Translations under genes and position numbers: made by a program
Shown here: positions 1 to 8,459 of the stretch, in pieces
How positions within the stretch are numbered: the stretch's first letter is position 1
Layout: each line of letters begins with the position of its first letter
The notes under the pieces: model-generated
Database searches by the model: none
What the model was told of the DNA's origin: nothing
The model's input: the letters and a program-made list of their open reading frames with translations, nothing else
Origin: Gordonia amicalis NBRC 100051 = JCM 11271
Lineage (GTDB): Bacteria > Actinomycetota > Actinomycetes > Mycobacteriales > Mycobacteriaceae
Direction: 5' to 3'
DNA length: 64,000 nt
Assembly (NCBI RefSeq): GCF_000332995.1
Contig: NZ_BANS01000001.1
Span: 62,001 to 126,000, forward strand

Positions 1-683
1 ACCGCCGCGCGTTGGGCCGCAGCCAAACGAAGGCCCCACTGCCGCAACACTGTTCGCAGCGGCTGCGGGATGGCGGTGATGACGCCGAAGTCGGGGCAGG
101 TGCCGACGACGACCTTCGCGCCGCCGCCGACGAGCAGTCGCACGGCGTCGCCGAGTCGGCGAGCCGACGCGCGGATGCCGTTGCGGGACGTCACGTCGTT
201 CGCGCCGATCAGGATGATCGCGACATCCGGCCGTTCGTGGGCGATGAACATCGCGTCGATCTGGGCGGCCAACCCCTTCGACGTCGCGCCGACGATGGCC
301 TTGTTGGCGTAGCGGACGGTCTTGCCGGTCTCGGCCGCGACTCGTCGTGCGACCTGCACACCGGGCGTCTCGTCGGCCGTGTCGACACCGAGTCCGGCCG
401 CGGTGGAATCGCCGAAGACGGTCAGGAACAGGTCGACCGCAGTGTCGCGGGTGTACCGCGTCACCCGGCCGTCCGGGTGATAGACGCCGTCGCCGTCGGG
501 GGCGTTGTCGGTGCGGTGCGGGATCACGGTGCGGGCCGTCGCGGCCTGACCGTTGAGGTAGTTCCAGACCGCCCATCCGGCACTCGCTCCGGCCGCAGTG
601 GCTGCCGCCGTGGCGCCCACGTCGCGGCAGACCCGGCCCCAGGCCCAACTGTCGGCACCGACCTTGCGACTCCAACCGGACAC
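1..683 (-). CDS. SGNH/GDSL-type hydrolase, 3' end beyond window
   Basis: Reading leftwards from a GTG at 683, the frame stays open to the window edge, so the C-terminus is missing. The product has a hydrophobic N-terminal stretch (about residues 22-43) that could anchor or export it. It then shows the SGNH block I motif F-G-D-S-T with candidate nucleophile Ser93, and a later block I-G-A-N-D-V. Family knowledge: serine esterases/lipases of the GDSL type. Its place next to cbs matches M. tuberculosis Rv1075c, an exported GDSL esterase, so orthology is likely. The substrate cannot be told from sequence. It is divergent from cbs with about 80 bp between the starts. Confidence 0.85.
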   Translation of the reverse strand, partial: MSGWSRKVGADSWAWGRVCRDVGATAAATAAGASAGWAVWNYLNGQAATARTVIPHRTDNAPDGDGVYHPDGRVTRYTRDTAVDLFLTVFGDSTAAGLGVDTADETPGVQVARRVAAETGKTVRYANKAIVGATSKGLAAQIDAMFIAHERPDVAIILIGANDVTSRNGIRASARRLGDAVRLLVGGGAKVVVGTCPDFGVITAIPQPLRTVLRQWGLRLAAAQRAA

Positions 684-762
684 GGCCGCCAGTCTAGAGG
701 TCGACGGCCGGGTGTCGGTGGCCGAGTGTCGGGGACCACGACGGTTCTGGGACCATGGACTC

Positions 763-2157
763 ATGCGCATCGCCAATCACGTTGTGGACCTGGTGGGCAA
801 CACCCCTCTGGTCAAGCTGAATTCCGTGACCTCGCCCGGATCCGGGCTGGTCGCGGCCAAGGTGGAGTACCTCAATCCCGGCGGGAGCAGCAAGGACCGC
901 ATCGCGGTCCGGATGATCGACGCCGCCGAGGCCTCCGGTGAACTCAAGCCCGGCGGCACCATCATCGAGCCGACGTCCGGCAACACCGGAGTCGGTCTCG
1001 CACTCGTCGCGCAGCAGCGCGGATACAAGTGCGTGTTCGTCTGCCCGGACAAGGTCGGCGAGGACAAGCGCAACGTGCTGCGTGCCTACGGTGCCGAGGT
1101 CGTCGTGTGCCCGACCGCCGTGCCGCCGGAGCACCCCGACAGCTACTACAGCGTGTCCGATCGTCTGGTTCGCGAGATCGAGGGCGGGTGGAAGCCCAAC
1201 CAGTACGCCAACCCGGCCGGCCCGCAGAGTCACTACGAGACCACCGGCCCGGAGATCTGGGCCGACACTGACGGGAAGGTCACGCACTTCGTGGCGGGCG
1301 TCGGCACCGGCGGCACCATCACCGGCACCGGGCGCTACCTCAAGGAGGTCTCCAACGGTGCGGTGAAGGTCATCGGCGTCGACCCCGAGGGGTCGGTGTA
1401 CTCCGGCGGCACCGGACGCCCGTACCTCGTCGAAGGCGTCGGTGAGGACTTCTGGCCGGCCGCCTACGACCCGGAGATCCCCGACGAGATCATCGCGGTC
1501 TCCGACGCGGACTCCTTCGACATGACCCGCCGCCTCGCCCGCGAGGAAGGGCTCCTCGTCGGCGGTTCCTGCGGTATGGCCGTCGTCGCGGCCCTCCAGG
1601 TCGCCGAGCGCGAGGGGCCCGACGCCCTCGTCGTCGTACTCCTGCCGGACGGCGGACGCGGCTACATGGCCAAGATCTTCAACGACGAGTGGATGAGCAG
1701 CTACGGCTTCCTCCGCACCCCGCTGGACGCCAACGCCAAGGAGTCGCTGGTCGGCGACGTGCTGCGCGGCAAGACCGGTGCTCTGCCCGACCTCGTCCAC
1801 ACCCACCCGCAGGAGACGTTGCGCGACGCCATCGAGATCCTCCGCGAGTACGGGGTGTCCCAGATGCCCGTCGTCGGCGCCGAACCGCCGGTCATGGCCG
1901 GCGAGGTCGCGGGTGCGGTCACCGAGCGAGACCTGCTCAGCGCCGTCTTCGAGGGACGCGCCAGCCTGGCCGACCCGGTCTCGGCGCACATGGGAGATCC
2001 GTTCCCGCTCATCGGTTCCGGTGAGCCGATCAGCGCCGCCACCAAGGCACTCGGCGACAGCGATGCGCTGATGGTCGTCGAGGACGGCAAGCCCATCGGC
2101 GTCATCACACGCCACGACCTGCTCGCGTTCGTCTCGAGCCACCCGATCGTCGGATAG
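763..2157 (+). CDS. cbs: Cystathionine beta-synthase
   Basis: 464 residues, the same length as M. tuberculosis Rv1077. It condenses serine with homocysteine to cystathionine, the first step of reverse transsulfuration, with PLP as cofactor. The fold-type II PLP lysine is visible at Lys44 (N-P-G-G-S-S-K-D-R), and the phosphate-binding loop G-V-G-T-G-G-T sits near residue 180. Residues from about 330 to the end form two CBS domains, which in relatives sense adenosyl ligands. The ATG at 763 is chosen because the family N-terminus (N-H-V-V-D-L-V-G-N-T-P) begins right after it; an open stretch upstream is not conserved-looking. metB starts 12 bp downstream, so the two are probably co-transcribed. 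Confidence 0.97.
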   Translation: MRIANHVVDLVGNTPLVKLNSVTSPGSGLVAAKVEYLNPGGSSKDRIAVRMIDAAEASGELKPGGTIIEPTSGNTGVGLALVAQQRGYKCVFVCPDKVGEDKRNVLRAYGAEVVVCPTAVPPEHPDSYYSVSDRLVREIEGGWKPNQYANPAGPQSHYETTGPEIWADTDGKVTHFVAGVGTGGTITGTGRYLKEVSNGAVKVIGVDPEGSVYSGGTGRPYLVEGVGEDFWPAAYDPEIPDEIIAVSDADSFDMTRRLAREEGLLVGGSCGMAVVAALQVAEREGPDALVVVLLPDGGRGYMAKIFNDEWMSSYGFLRTPLDANAKESLVGDVLRGKTGALPDLVHTHPQETLRDAIEILREYGVSQMPVVGAEPPVMAGEVAGAVTERDLLSAVFEGRASLADPVSAHMGDPFPLIGSGEPISAATKALGDSDALMVVEDGKPIGVITRHDLLAFVSSHPIVG

Positions 2158-2169
2158 GAGCACACCACT

Positions 2170-3342
2170 GTGAGTGAACGACGCAGCGCCGCGGATTCGG
2201 TTCGCTGGCAAGGTTTCTCGACCCGCGCCATTCACGCCGGATACGATCCGGATCCCCAGACCGGCGCGGTGAACGTGCCGATCTACGCCAGCTCGACCTT
2301 CGCCCAGGACGGCGTCGGTGGACTGCGCGACGGATTCGAGTACGCCCGCACCGGCAACCCGACGCGACGAGCGCTGGAAGCCAATCTCGCCGCACTCGAA
2401 CACGGAACCTACGGTCGCGCTTTCGCGTCCGGTATGGCCGCCACCGACTGCCTGCTGCGTTCGACGCTGCGTCCCGGTGACCACCTGGTGATCCCGAACG
2501 ACGCCTACGGCGGAACCTTCCGACTCATCGACAAGGTGTTCACCCAGTGGGGCATCACCTATTCGGTGGCACCGGTGTCCGACGTCGCCGCGGTGCGCGA
2601 CGCGATCCGTCCCGAGACCAAGCTCGTCTGGACCGAGACACCCACCAACCCGCTGCTCAACGTCGGCGACATCGAAACCCTCGCCGCCATCGCGCACGAG
2701 GCCGGCGTGAAGCTCGTGGTGGACAACACCTTCGCCTCCCCGTACCTGCAGCAGCCGCTGACCCTCGGCGCCGATGTCGTCCTGCACTCGACCACCAAGT
2801 ACCTCGGTGGTCATTCCGATGTCGTCGGTGGTGCGCTGGTCACCGACAGCGAAGAGCTCGACGAGGCGTTCGCCTTCCTGCAGAACGGCGCCGGTGCGGT
2901 TCCCGGACCGTTCGACGGCTACCTCACGATGCGCGGCACCAAGACGCTCGCCGTCCGCATGGATCGCCACTGTGACAACGCCGAGAAGGTCGTCGAGTTC
3001 CTGAGCTCGCACGACAAGATCGACGCCGTCCTGTACCCGGGACTCGAGAACCACCCGGGCCATGCGGTCGCCGCCAAGCAGATGAAGCGCTGCGGCGGCA
3101 TGGTGTCGGTGCTGGTCAAGGGCGGCATCGAAGAGGCCAAGCAGTTGTGCGCCCGCACCGAGGTCTTCACCCTCGCCGAGTCGCTGGGCGGCATCGAGTC
3201 CCTGATCGAACACCCCGGCGCGATGACCCATGCGTCGACCGCCGGCTCGTTGCTGGAGGTTCCCGACAACCTGGTTCGTCTGTCGGTGGGCATCGAGGAC
3301 ATCGACGACATCCTGGGCGACCTGGAGAACGCGCTGCGCTGA
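2170..3342 (+). CDS. metB: Cystathionine gamma-synthase (Cys/Met metabolism PLP enzyme)
   Basis: 390 residues. It makes cystathionine from an activated homoserine and cysteine (forward transsulfuration), and relatives may also have gamma-lyase activity. The PLP lysine is Lys210 in S-T-T-K-Y-L-G-G-H-S-D. Other family blocks are Y-A-R-T-G-N-P-T-R near residue 58 and S-L-G-G-I-E-S-L near residue 338. The start is GTG, with an AGGAG ribosome site 8 bp ahead that overlaps the cbs stop region. Pairing with cbs lets the cell move sulfur both ways between cysteine and homocysteine. Gene order matches M. tuberculosis Rv1077-Rv1079. Choosing gamma-synthase over gamma-lyase is by synteny. Confidence 0.93.
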   Translation: MSERRSAADSVRWQGFSTRAIHAGYDPDPQTGAVNVPIYASSTFAQDGVGGLRDGFEYARTGNPTRRALEANLAALEHGTYGRAFASGMAATDCLLRSTLRPGDHLVIPNDAYGGTFRLIDKVFTQWGITYSVAPVSDVAAVRDAIRPETKLVWTETPTNPLLNVGDIETLAAIAHEAGVKLVVDNTFASPYLQQPLTLGADVVLHSTTKYLGGHSDVVGGALVTDSEELDEAFAFLQNGAGAVPGPFDGYLTMRGTKTLAVRMDRHCDNAEKVVEFLSSHDKIDAVLYPGLENHPGHAVAAKQMKRCGGMVSVLVKGGIEEAKQLCARTEVFTLAESLGGIESLIEHPGAMTHASTAGSLLEVPDNLVRLSVGIEDIDDILGDLENALR

Positions 3343-3366
3343 CAGCCTGCGGTTGATACTGGCCCA

Positions 3367-4566
3367 ATGCTGCTCACATCTGCAGACATCGAGAAGGCGA
3401 CCGCCGAGCTGTCCGGCGTGATCCGGCGGACGCCGGTGATCGCGTCCCGCGTGCTGTCCGAGCGAAGCGGGGCAGACGTCTGGCTGAAGTGCGAGAACCT
3501 GCAGCGAACAGGCTCGTTCAAGCCGCGGGGTGCCTATCTGCGGATCTCCCGGTTGTCCGCCGACGAGCGGGCACGCGGCGTCGTCGCAGCGAGTGCGGGC
3601 AACCACGCGCAAGGGGTCGCCTGGTCGGGGACCGAGCTGGGGATCAACGCACGGGTGTACATGCCGACCGGCGCGTCCTTGCCGAAGATCGCGGCGACGA
3701 AAGCCTATGGCGCCGAAGTGATTCTGGCCGGTGAGACGGTGGATGAGGCGCTGGTCGAGGCTCAGCGGTTCGCGGATCAGACCGGTGCGGTGCTGATCCA
3801 TCCGTTCGATCACCTCGACATCGTTGCCGGTCAGGCGACGGTCGGGACGGAGATCCTCGGGCAGATGCCCGATGTCACGACCATCGTCGTCCCCCTCGGT
3901 GGCGGCGGTCTGCTCGCCGGAGTCGCGGCCGCGGTACGGGCGTCGAGGCCGGACGTCCGAGTCATCGGCGTTCAGGCGGCCCAGGCCGCGGCATGGCCGA
4001 CGTCGCTCGCGGCGACGCGTCCGGTGCCCGCGGCGTCGATGAACACCATGGCCGACGGCATCGCCGTGGCCCGGCCGGGCGACGTCCCGTTCGAGCACGT
4101 CACCGAATACGTCGACGAGGTCGTGACCGTCAGCGAGGAAGAACTCAGCACGGCGCTCCTGCTGATGCTCGAACGGGCGAAGATGGTCGTCGAACCGGCG
4201 GGCGCGGCAGGTGTGGCCGCCGCGGTGGGCGGCACGCTCGACCTGTCGGGACAAGTGTGTGTCGTGTTGTCCGGCGGCAACATCGACCCGTTGCTGCTGC
4301 GCCACGTGACCACTCACGGTCTCACCGCGGCCGGTCGATTCCTCACCTTCACCGCCACCGTCTCCGACCGCCCGGGCGGACTTCTCGCGCTGCTCGAACT
4401 GCTCCGCGACCAGGGTGCGAGCGTTATCGACATCGTGCATTCACGCGTCGCCGACGATCTGTACCTAGGCGAGGTGCAGGTGACGGTCAGTGTCGAGACG
4501 CGCGGACCCGACCATCAGCGCGTCGTGCGACGCGCACTGAGCGAGGCAGGGTTTCTGCGGGACTAG
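3367..4566 (+). CDS. ilvA: Threonine ammonia-lyase (threonine dehydratase)
   Basis: 399 residues. It converts threonine to 2-oxobutanoate and ammonia, the entry step of isoleucine synthesis. The PLP lysine is Lys52 in T-G-S-F-K-P-R-G-A, and a glycine-rich loop P-L-G-G-G-G-L is near residue 178. Residues from about 322 form one ACT-like domain, as in the medium-length IlvA family, so feedback control by branched-chain amino acids is plausible. A GATACT hexamer ends 6 nt before the ATG and no Shine-Dalgarno site is seen, which suggests a leaderless mRNA starting at the ATG. The gap from metB is 24 bp. Confidence 0.93.
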   Translation: MLLTSADIEKATAELSGVIRRTPVIASRVLSERSGADVWLKCENLQRTGSFKPRGAYLRISRLSADERARGVVAASAGNHAQGVAWSGTELGINARVYMPTGASLPKIAATKAYGAEVILAGETVDEALVEAQRFADQTGAVLIHPFDHLDIVAGQATVGTEILGQMPDVTTIVVPLGGGGLLAGVAAAVRASRPDVRVIGVQAAQAAAWPTSLAATRPVPAASMNTMADGIAVARPGDVPFEHVTEYVDEVVTVSEEELSTALLLMLERAKMVVEPAGAAGVAAAVGGTLDLSGQVCVVLSGGNIDPLLLRHVTTHGLTAAGRFLTFTATVSDRPGGLLALLELLRDQGASVIDIVHSRVADDLYLGEVQVTVSVETRGPDHQRVVRRALSEAGFLRD

Positions 4567-4646
4567 CTCGGCGAGGTTGTGGATGGGGCCGTTGCCTGTG
4601 CAGTCTTCTCGTCGTCGGGCTTCGGTGCGCACTTACCTTGCCGTGC

Positions 4647-5408
4647 ATGGGAAGACGTTCACACTCATCCGAGTCGGCCTGGGGACCTGAGCACGCGGAG
4701 CGGATTCGGGAGGATCTGCACGAGAGCTGGCGGTGGTTGAAGCGTAGGTGCGCAGCACTTCTCGGAGAACTGGAGTCGCTCGATGGGCCGCTGTGTGGCG
4801 AGCACATCGCTCGCCGGTCTCGGCTCGCGAGGGCACGGTCCCGGCTCGACTTGACGTTGACGAACTCCGTACATGCCACGCTCACACTTCCCCACGCACC
4901 ACTGATATGGGTGAGAGAGTCGGCGATACCGGTGTTGGCCAGCGCGAGCCAGTCCTATCACCCCTCGGAACTCTTGGAGATCCTCAACTCGGCGAGGCGT
5001 GACGAGGTGGGCTTTGTGCTCTTCGAGACATCGGTGGGGAGTCATCGCATCGATGACACCATTAGCGGGCCGTCGGCGCGGGAAGTGTCGATCGATGGGC
5101 TCTATTGGTACCCCGCAAACGTGACGATCAGAGAGTCGCCCGACGAGACGCACGATGGCGTGGCTTTCCATGTCCTCAGCAGGCATAGAGGGCTACGCCG
5201 CGCGCATGCTTCGGAGTCGTACCGCCCGTTGATCGTTGTCGCGGAGGCAGCCATCTTTCTGCTGACGCCGATAGGCGTTCGCGCCAGTGGCGATTCGCGG
5301 CCGGTCCGGTTGCTGGCTGCACTCGTTGACGAGGTTGGACTAGGTGGGTCTCCGTCTCTACGGGTCGAATTGCTCGATCGGAAGACTGCGATCGTCTCAG
5401 CAGCGTGA
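4647..5408 (+). CDS. Hypothetical protein, unrecognised family
   Basis: 253 residues from ATG 4647. I do not recognise the family. The N-terminal 90 residues are charged and probably helical (E-R-I-R-E-D-L-H-E-S-W-R-W-L-K-R-R). The rest alternates short hydrophobic strands, including L-I-V-V-A-E-A-A-I-F-L-L near residue 210. No signal peptide, clear membrane segment or metal motif is visible. Codon use is less GC-biased at the third position than in neighbouring core genes, which fits recent acquisition. A TACCTT hexamer ends 7 nt before the ATG, so the transcript may be leaderless. The frame stays open further upstream, but that part overlaps ilvA and looks like its shadow. Confidence 0.6.
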   Translation: MGRRSHSSESAWGPEHAERIREDLHESWRWLKRRCAALLGELESLDGPLCGEHIARRSRLARARSRLDLTLTNSVHATLTLPHAPLIWVRESAIPVLASASQSYHPSELLEILNSARRDEVGFVLFETSVGSHRIDDTISGPSAREVSIDGLYWYPANVTIRESPDETHDGVAFHVLSRHRGLRRAHASESYRPLIVVAEAAIFLLTPIGVRASGDSRPVRLLAALVDEVGLGGSPSLRVELLDRKTAIVSAA

Positions 5409-5423
5409 CCCAAGGGCCGGCGA

Positions 5424-5942
5424 CTATTGCGCCGGTTCGAGATTCGCGAAGTGCTTGAGGGTGTCGGCCTCGATCGTCTTGTAGACGGTGGACGACGCCG
5501 GGCCGGAGAACGCGGTGACGGCCTTGGACTTGGTCGGCAGCTCGAGAGCGAAGGTCCACCGCAGGCGACAGCCGACGTCGGCGGGGTCGATCTGAGTGGC
5601 CTCACCGAAGCGGCGGATACCCGGGACGTTGGCGCTCTTGACCCGGAATGCATTGTGGTACCGGCCTGCTTCGGCGTCCTCGGTCCAGTGGAAGAAGTCT
5701 TCCTGGAGCGTCACGTAGCCCGGGCCGAGGACCGCCTTGCGGGTCGCGCCGGCGCCATAGGGAGGTGGCGAGGTGAACTGGATCGACTTGATCGCCCGAC
5801 ACCAGTCGAGAGTGTTCTGGCGGGTGAACTCTGCCCACGCCCGCTGTGGCGTGACCGGCAGCCGGACGTCGATCACGTGGCGCACCGGTGCATCGTCGAA
5901 GAAGTCGAGGTCGAAGGTCTCCAGTGCATAGGAACGTGACAT
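5424..5942 (-). CDS. SRPBCC (START-like) domain protein
   Basis: 172 residues. The pattern I-D-V-R-L-P-V-T-P-Q-R-A-W at residues 25-37, the central antiparallel strands (R-K-A-V-L-G-P-G-Y-V-T-L) and the C-terminal helix are typical of the SRPBCC/polyketide cyclase-like fold. That fold binds a hydrophobic ligand in a deep cavity. The ligand and reaction are unknown. I start at ATG 5942 (M-S-R-S-Y), because the extra N-terminal residues from an upstream codon are basic and unlike the fold. It converges on the unknown gene at 4647 with 15 bp between stop codons. A lone gene with no pathway context. Confidence 0.75.
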   Translation of the reverse strand: MSRSYALETFDLDFFDDAPVRHVIDVRLPVTPQRAWAEFTRQNTLDWCRAIKSIQFTSPPPYGAGATRKAVLGPGYVTLQEDFFHWTEDAEAGRYHNAFRVKSANVPGIRRFGEATQIDPADVGCRLRWTFALELPTKSKAVTAFSGPASSTVYKTIEADTLKHFANLEPAQ

Positions 5943-6006
5943 GGGCCCATTGAAGCACCGGCGGGTTGGTCTCACAGGTGGTTCGGCGTACCGCCGGGCG
6001 TGGTGT

Positions 6007-6018
6007 GTTCCGCGGAAC
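6007..6018. repeat. 12-bp palindrome GTTCCGCGGAAC, copy 1 of 3
   Basis: Perfect palindrome in the gap before the DUF222/HNH gene. Exact copies also lie at 21280-21291 (inside the PepSY gene) and 33914-33925 (inside phoH2). A core copy TTCCGCGGAA lies at 6753-6762, inside the DUF222 gene at its frameshift. Function unknown; see findings. Confidence 0.6.
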
Positions 6019-6068
6019 GCTCGCGAGTCTGTGACCTGCGGAATTGTCGGTGGCCGCCGGTAGCTTGT

Positions 6069-6084
6069 TCGTATAAGTGTTCGA
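6069..6084 (+). promoter_or_regulatory. Predicted LexA (SOS) box
   Basis: TCGTATAAGTGTTCGA matches 10 of 12 fixed positions of the mycobacterial SOS consensus TCGAAC-N4-GTTCGA; the right half is perfect. It ends 18 bp before the ATG of the DUF222/HNH gene and overlaps a possible -10 element (TATAAG at 6072-6077), so a bound LexA would block transcription. Established knowledge: several 13E12-family genes of M. tuberculosis belong to the LexA regulon. Confidence 0.7.
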
Positions 6085-6102
6085 ACTGGCTGGGGGGTCG
6101 GG

Positions 6103-7543
6103 ATGTCCGTTACCGCGTTACGCGCCGAGGGTGTGTCGTCGATGTTCGACGGTGCGGATCCGGCGTCGTTGTCTGATGAGGTGCTCGAGGTTCGGGTGTT
6201 GGGTTATGCCGCGCAGATCACGGCGTTGACCGCGGAGTTCTTGTCGCTGGTGGCGGAGTTGGATGAGCGGGAGTCGTGGCGGGGTCCGGGGATTCATTCG
6301 TTGGCGCAGTGGTTGTCGTGGAAGGCGGGGATTTCGCAGCGGACGGCGCATGAGCAGGTGCGGGTGGCCAAATCATTGCGGGAGTTGCCGCTGATCCGTG
6401 AGGCGTTCGGTGCGGGGCGGTTGACGTATTCGAAGGTGCGGGCGTTGACGCGGGTGGCGACTCCGTTGCGGGAGCAGGAGTTGGTGAATCTGGCGTTGTC
6501 GTGCACGGCGTCGCAGGTGGAGAAGGCGGTGCGGGCGATGCGTCAGATCGATCGCGGGCACAACGAGAAGGGGGAGCTCGTGGCGCCGGTGGAGTCGTGG
6601 GGTCGGTGGAAGTGGAATGTCGATGGGTCGTTGTCGGTGTCGTTGACGTTGTCGCCGTTGGATGGTGCGCGGTTCCTGGCGGGTGCGGTGCGGGCGGAGT
6701 ATGAGCGGGCTCGCACGGCCGACGATGGGGATCTTCCCGCGCGGGAGAGTGTTTCCGCGGAACACTCCGGGCGAGTTGGAGACCGAGTCCGGTGAGCGGG
6801 ATTCGGAGGTGAAGCCGGCGAATCGTCGGGATCTGTGGCGGCAGGTGCCGTCGAATGTGGCGCCGGCGGTGGTGGCGATGGCCGACATGGTGCATGACGG
6901 GATCGCGATGCCGGACCTGGCGCCCGGGGCGGAGATTCTGATTCACGCGGGGGATGGGGTGGAGCATGCGCATCTGGATGACGGTCCGGCGTTGTCGGAG
7001 GCAGAGTTGGAGGAGGCTCGGTGTGGGGCGGTGACGCGGGAGGTGTTGTCTGCCAGGGTTCCTGGTGATCCGGGGAAGTTGGCGTTGTTGGGGTTGGGGC
7101 GCAAGCGGCGAACTCCGAACAAGGCGCTGGTCAGGGCGTTGTTCCTGCGGGATCGGTGCTGTCAGACGCCGGGGTGTGAGCGGACGCGGCATTTGCATGC
7201 GCATCATGTGGTGTTCTGGTCGGCGGGTGGGGAGACCGAGTTGGACAACCTGATCTTGTTGTGTGGTTCCTGTCATCGGGCGTTGCATCGGGGCGAGTTC
7301 GCGATCCGCGGCCATGGACAGCAGCGGTTCACGTTCCACATGCCGGGTGGTTCGGTGATCGAGGTGAGTCCAGCGACATGTGCGCCCGGGCTGTGGCAGC
7401 CAGACTCGAAGATCGCTGTGGATGCGACTGTGCCTATCGGTGGCGGGAAACTCGACCTCGGGTACGCGACCGAGGTGATCTACGCCGTGTGGGAGTGGCG
7501 AGAACGCCAGACTGCAGCGAGTGCCGTCACCGCGGCTGCGTGA
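6103..7543 (+). pseudogene. DUF222/13E12-repeat HNH endonuclease, frameshifted
   Basis: Two frames together make one protein. Frame 1 (6103-6795) gives the DUF222 part (L-S-D-E-V-L-E-V-R-V-L-G-Y near the start, then a helical S-W-R-G-P-G-I-H-S-L-A-Q-W-L region). Frame 2, open before 6720 and running to 7543, gives the linker and the C-terminal HNH nuclease domain (C-x4-C, then H-L-H-A-H-H, a D-N-L-I-L-L-C-x2-C-H block and H-R-G-E). The switch is +1, between about 6720 and 6795; a GGGG run at 6727-6730 and the TTCCGCGGAA palindrome lie there. The family is abundant in mycolata and its biological role is unsettled. An SOS box precedes it. It could be a true pseudogene, a sequencing indel, or a programmed frameshift. 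Confidence 0.8.
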
Positions 7544-7668
7544 CATGCGAGCGAGGATTCGTCCGATCGGATGACACTGTGCGGCAACGTTTTTGTCGTA
7601 CCCCCGTGACACCTTGCTCTCAGACGCGGCTCAGCTTCCCAGAGCTGCACCTGAAAGAAGGAAGAACG

Positions 7669-8103
7669 ATGATCGACTCCCAGAAGAAGTGGCCGTGGGC
7701 GGCAGGTGTCCTCGCCGCGTTCGTGATGATGATCGGTGTCGTGGCCGGTTTCGGGACCACCGCCTCTCCGCACGCGGCGCCGAGCGCGCAGACTCCCGTG
7801 ATCGAACTCGTGTCGGAGGTGTCGAACGCGGTCGCCAAGGCGAGGGACTACCTCGCGTACACCAGTTTCTCGAAGTCGGGATTGATCGACCAACTGGAGT
7901 ACGAGGGTTTCTCGTCTTCGGACTCGTCGGCCGCGGTCAATCAGCTCGAAGCCGATGGCGGGGTGAACTGGTATGACCAGGCGGCAAAGAAGGCCCGTGA
8001 GTACCGCGAGTATTCCCCGTTCTCGCGACAGGGCCTTATCGAACAGTTGGAGTTCGAGGGATTCACCAGCGAGCAGGCCGTTTACGGGGCCGATCACAGC
8101 TAG
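7669..8103 (+). CDS. Ltp-domain exported or membrane protein, possibly truncated
   Basis: 144 residues. Residues 9-30 form a signal peptide or membrane anchor (W-P-W-A-A-G-V-L-A-A-F-V-M-M-I-G-V-V). Two Ltp-type repeats follow, around residues 55-98 and 103-142. Each has an A-R-D-Y-L / A-R-E-Y-R helix, an F-S-x-x-G-L-I-x-Q-L-E core and an E-G-F turn. Family knowledge: Ltp domains occur in host surface lipoproteins, including a Streptococcus prophage protein that blocks phage DNA entry. No lipobox cysteine is seen here. The ribosome site is GAAGGAAG just ahead. The second repeat is followed at once by a TAG stop. The same frame resumes after it with DUF4352 sequence, so a longer ancestral protein is likely. 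Confidence 0.7.
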   Translation: MIDSQKKWPWAAGVLAAFVMMIGVVAGFGTTASPHAAPSAQTPVIELVSEVSNAVAKARDYLAYTSFSKSGLIDQLEYEGFSSSDSSAAVNQLEADGGVNWYDQAAKKAREYREYSPFSRQGLIEQLEFEGFTSEQAVYGADHS

Positions 8104-8121
8104 GATCTGCCAGATCTGCCA
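8104..8121 (+). repeat. Tandem 9-bp repeat (GATCTGCCA x2)
   Basis: Two adjacent copies of GATCTGCCA lie directly after the TAG that ends the Ltp gene, followed by GACCC and a second in-frame TAG at 8131. A local duplication here may mark how the Ltp-DUF4352 reading frame was broken. Confidence 0.6.
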
Positions 8122-8151
8122 GACCCGTTGTAGGAGGCTCAGGGTCAGTTC

Positions 8152-8430
8152 GTGATCGTCACCTTGACGGTGAAGAACACGAGCAAGGAGCCGAAGGGCT
8201 TCTCGCCCAGCGATCAGAAGCTCTTCGACGACCAGGGACGTAGCTTCGAGCCGAACGCCACCGCGCAGATTGCACTGGGCGGCAGTGACATTCCCGTTTG
8301 GGACAACATCAATCCCGGCAACACCGTCGACGTCAAGGTCGTCTACGACATGCCCGCGGATGCCAAGCCGGCAACCATCGAGCTCCACGATTCGATGTTC
8401 TCCGGCGGCGTGAAGGTGAACCTCGGCTGA
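8152..8430 (+). pseudogene. DUF4352 domain fragment, continuation of the Ltp gene frame
   Basis: From GTG 8152 to 8430 the frame encodes about 92 residues of a DUF4352-type beta-sandwich: [12 protein letters not shown], a D-x-Q-G-R-S-F-E-P strand and I-N-P-G-N-T-V-D-V. The domain normally starts a few residues earlier ([10 protein letters not shown] here). Those residues are encoded upstream of the GTG, directly after the in-frame TAG at 8131-8133. It is in the same frame as the Ltp gene with only two stops between. AGGAGG at 8132-8137 lies 14 nt before the GTG, too far for strong initiation. I read it as the 3' part of a broken Ltp-DUF4352 gene; independent translation cannot be excluded. 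Confidence 0.6.
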
Positions 8431-8459
8431 CCCGATTCGTCCCTACGTCGTATAAACGA

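Noticed and set aside
694-4440. Very long open frame (over 1200 codons) on the minus strand across cbs, metB and ilvA
   Set aside because: It is antisense to three well-recognised enzymes; such shadows are common in high-GC DNA, and its sequence is low-complexity Arg/Gly/Asp without family motifs.
5599-5958. Alternative frame opposite and beside the SRPBCC gene
   Set aside because: Arg/Pro-rich shadow of the SRPBCC reading frame.
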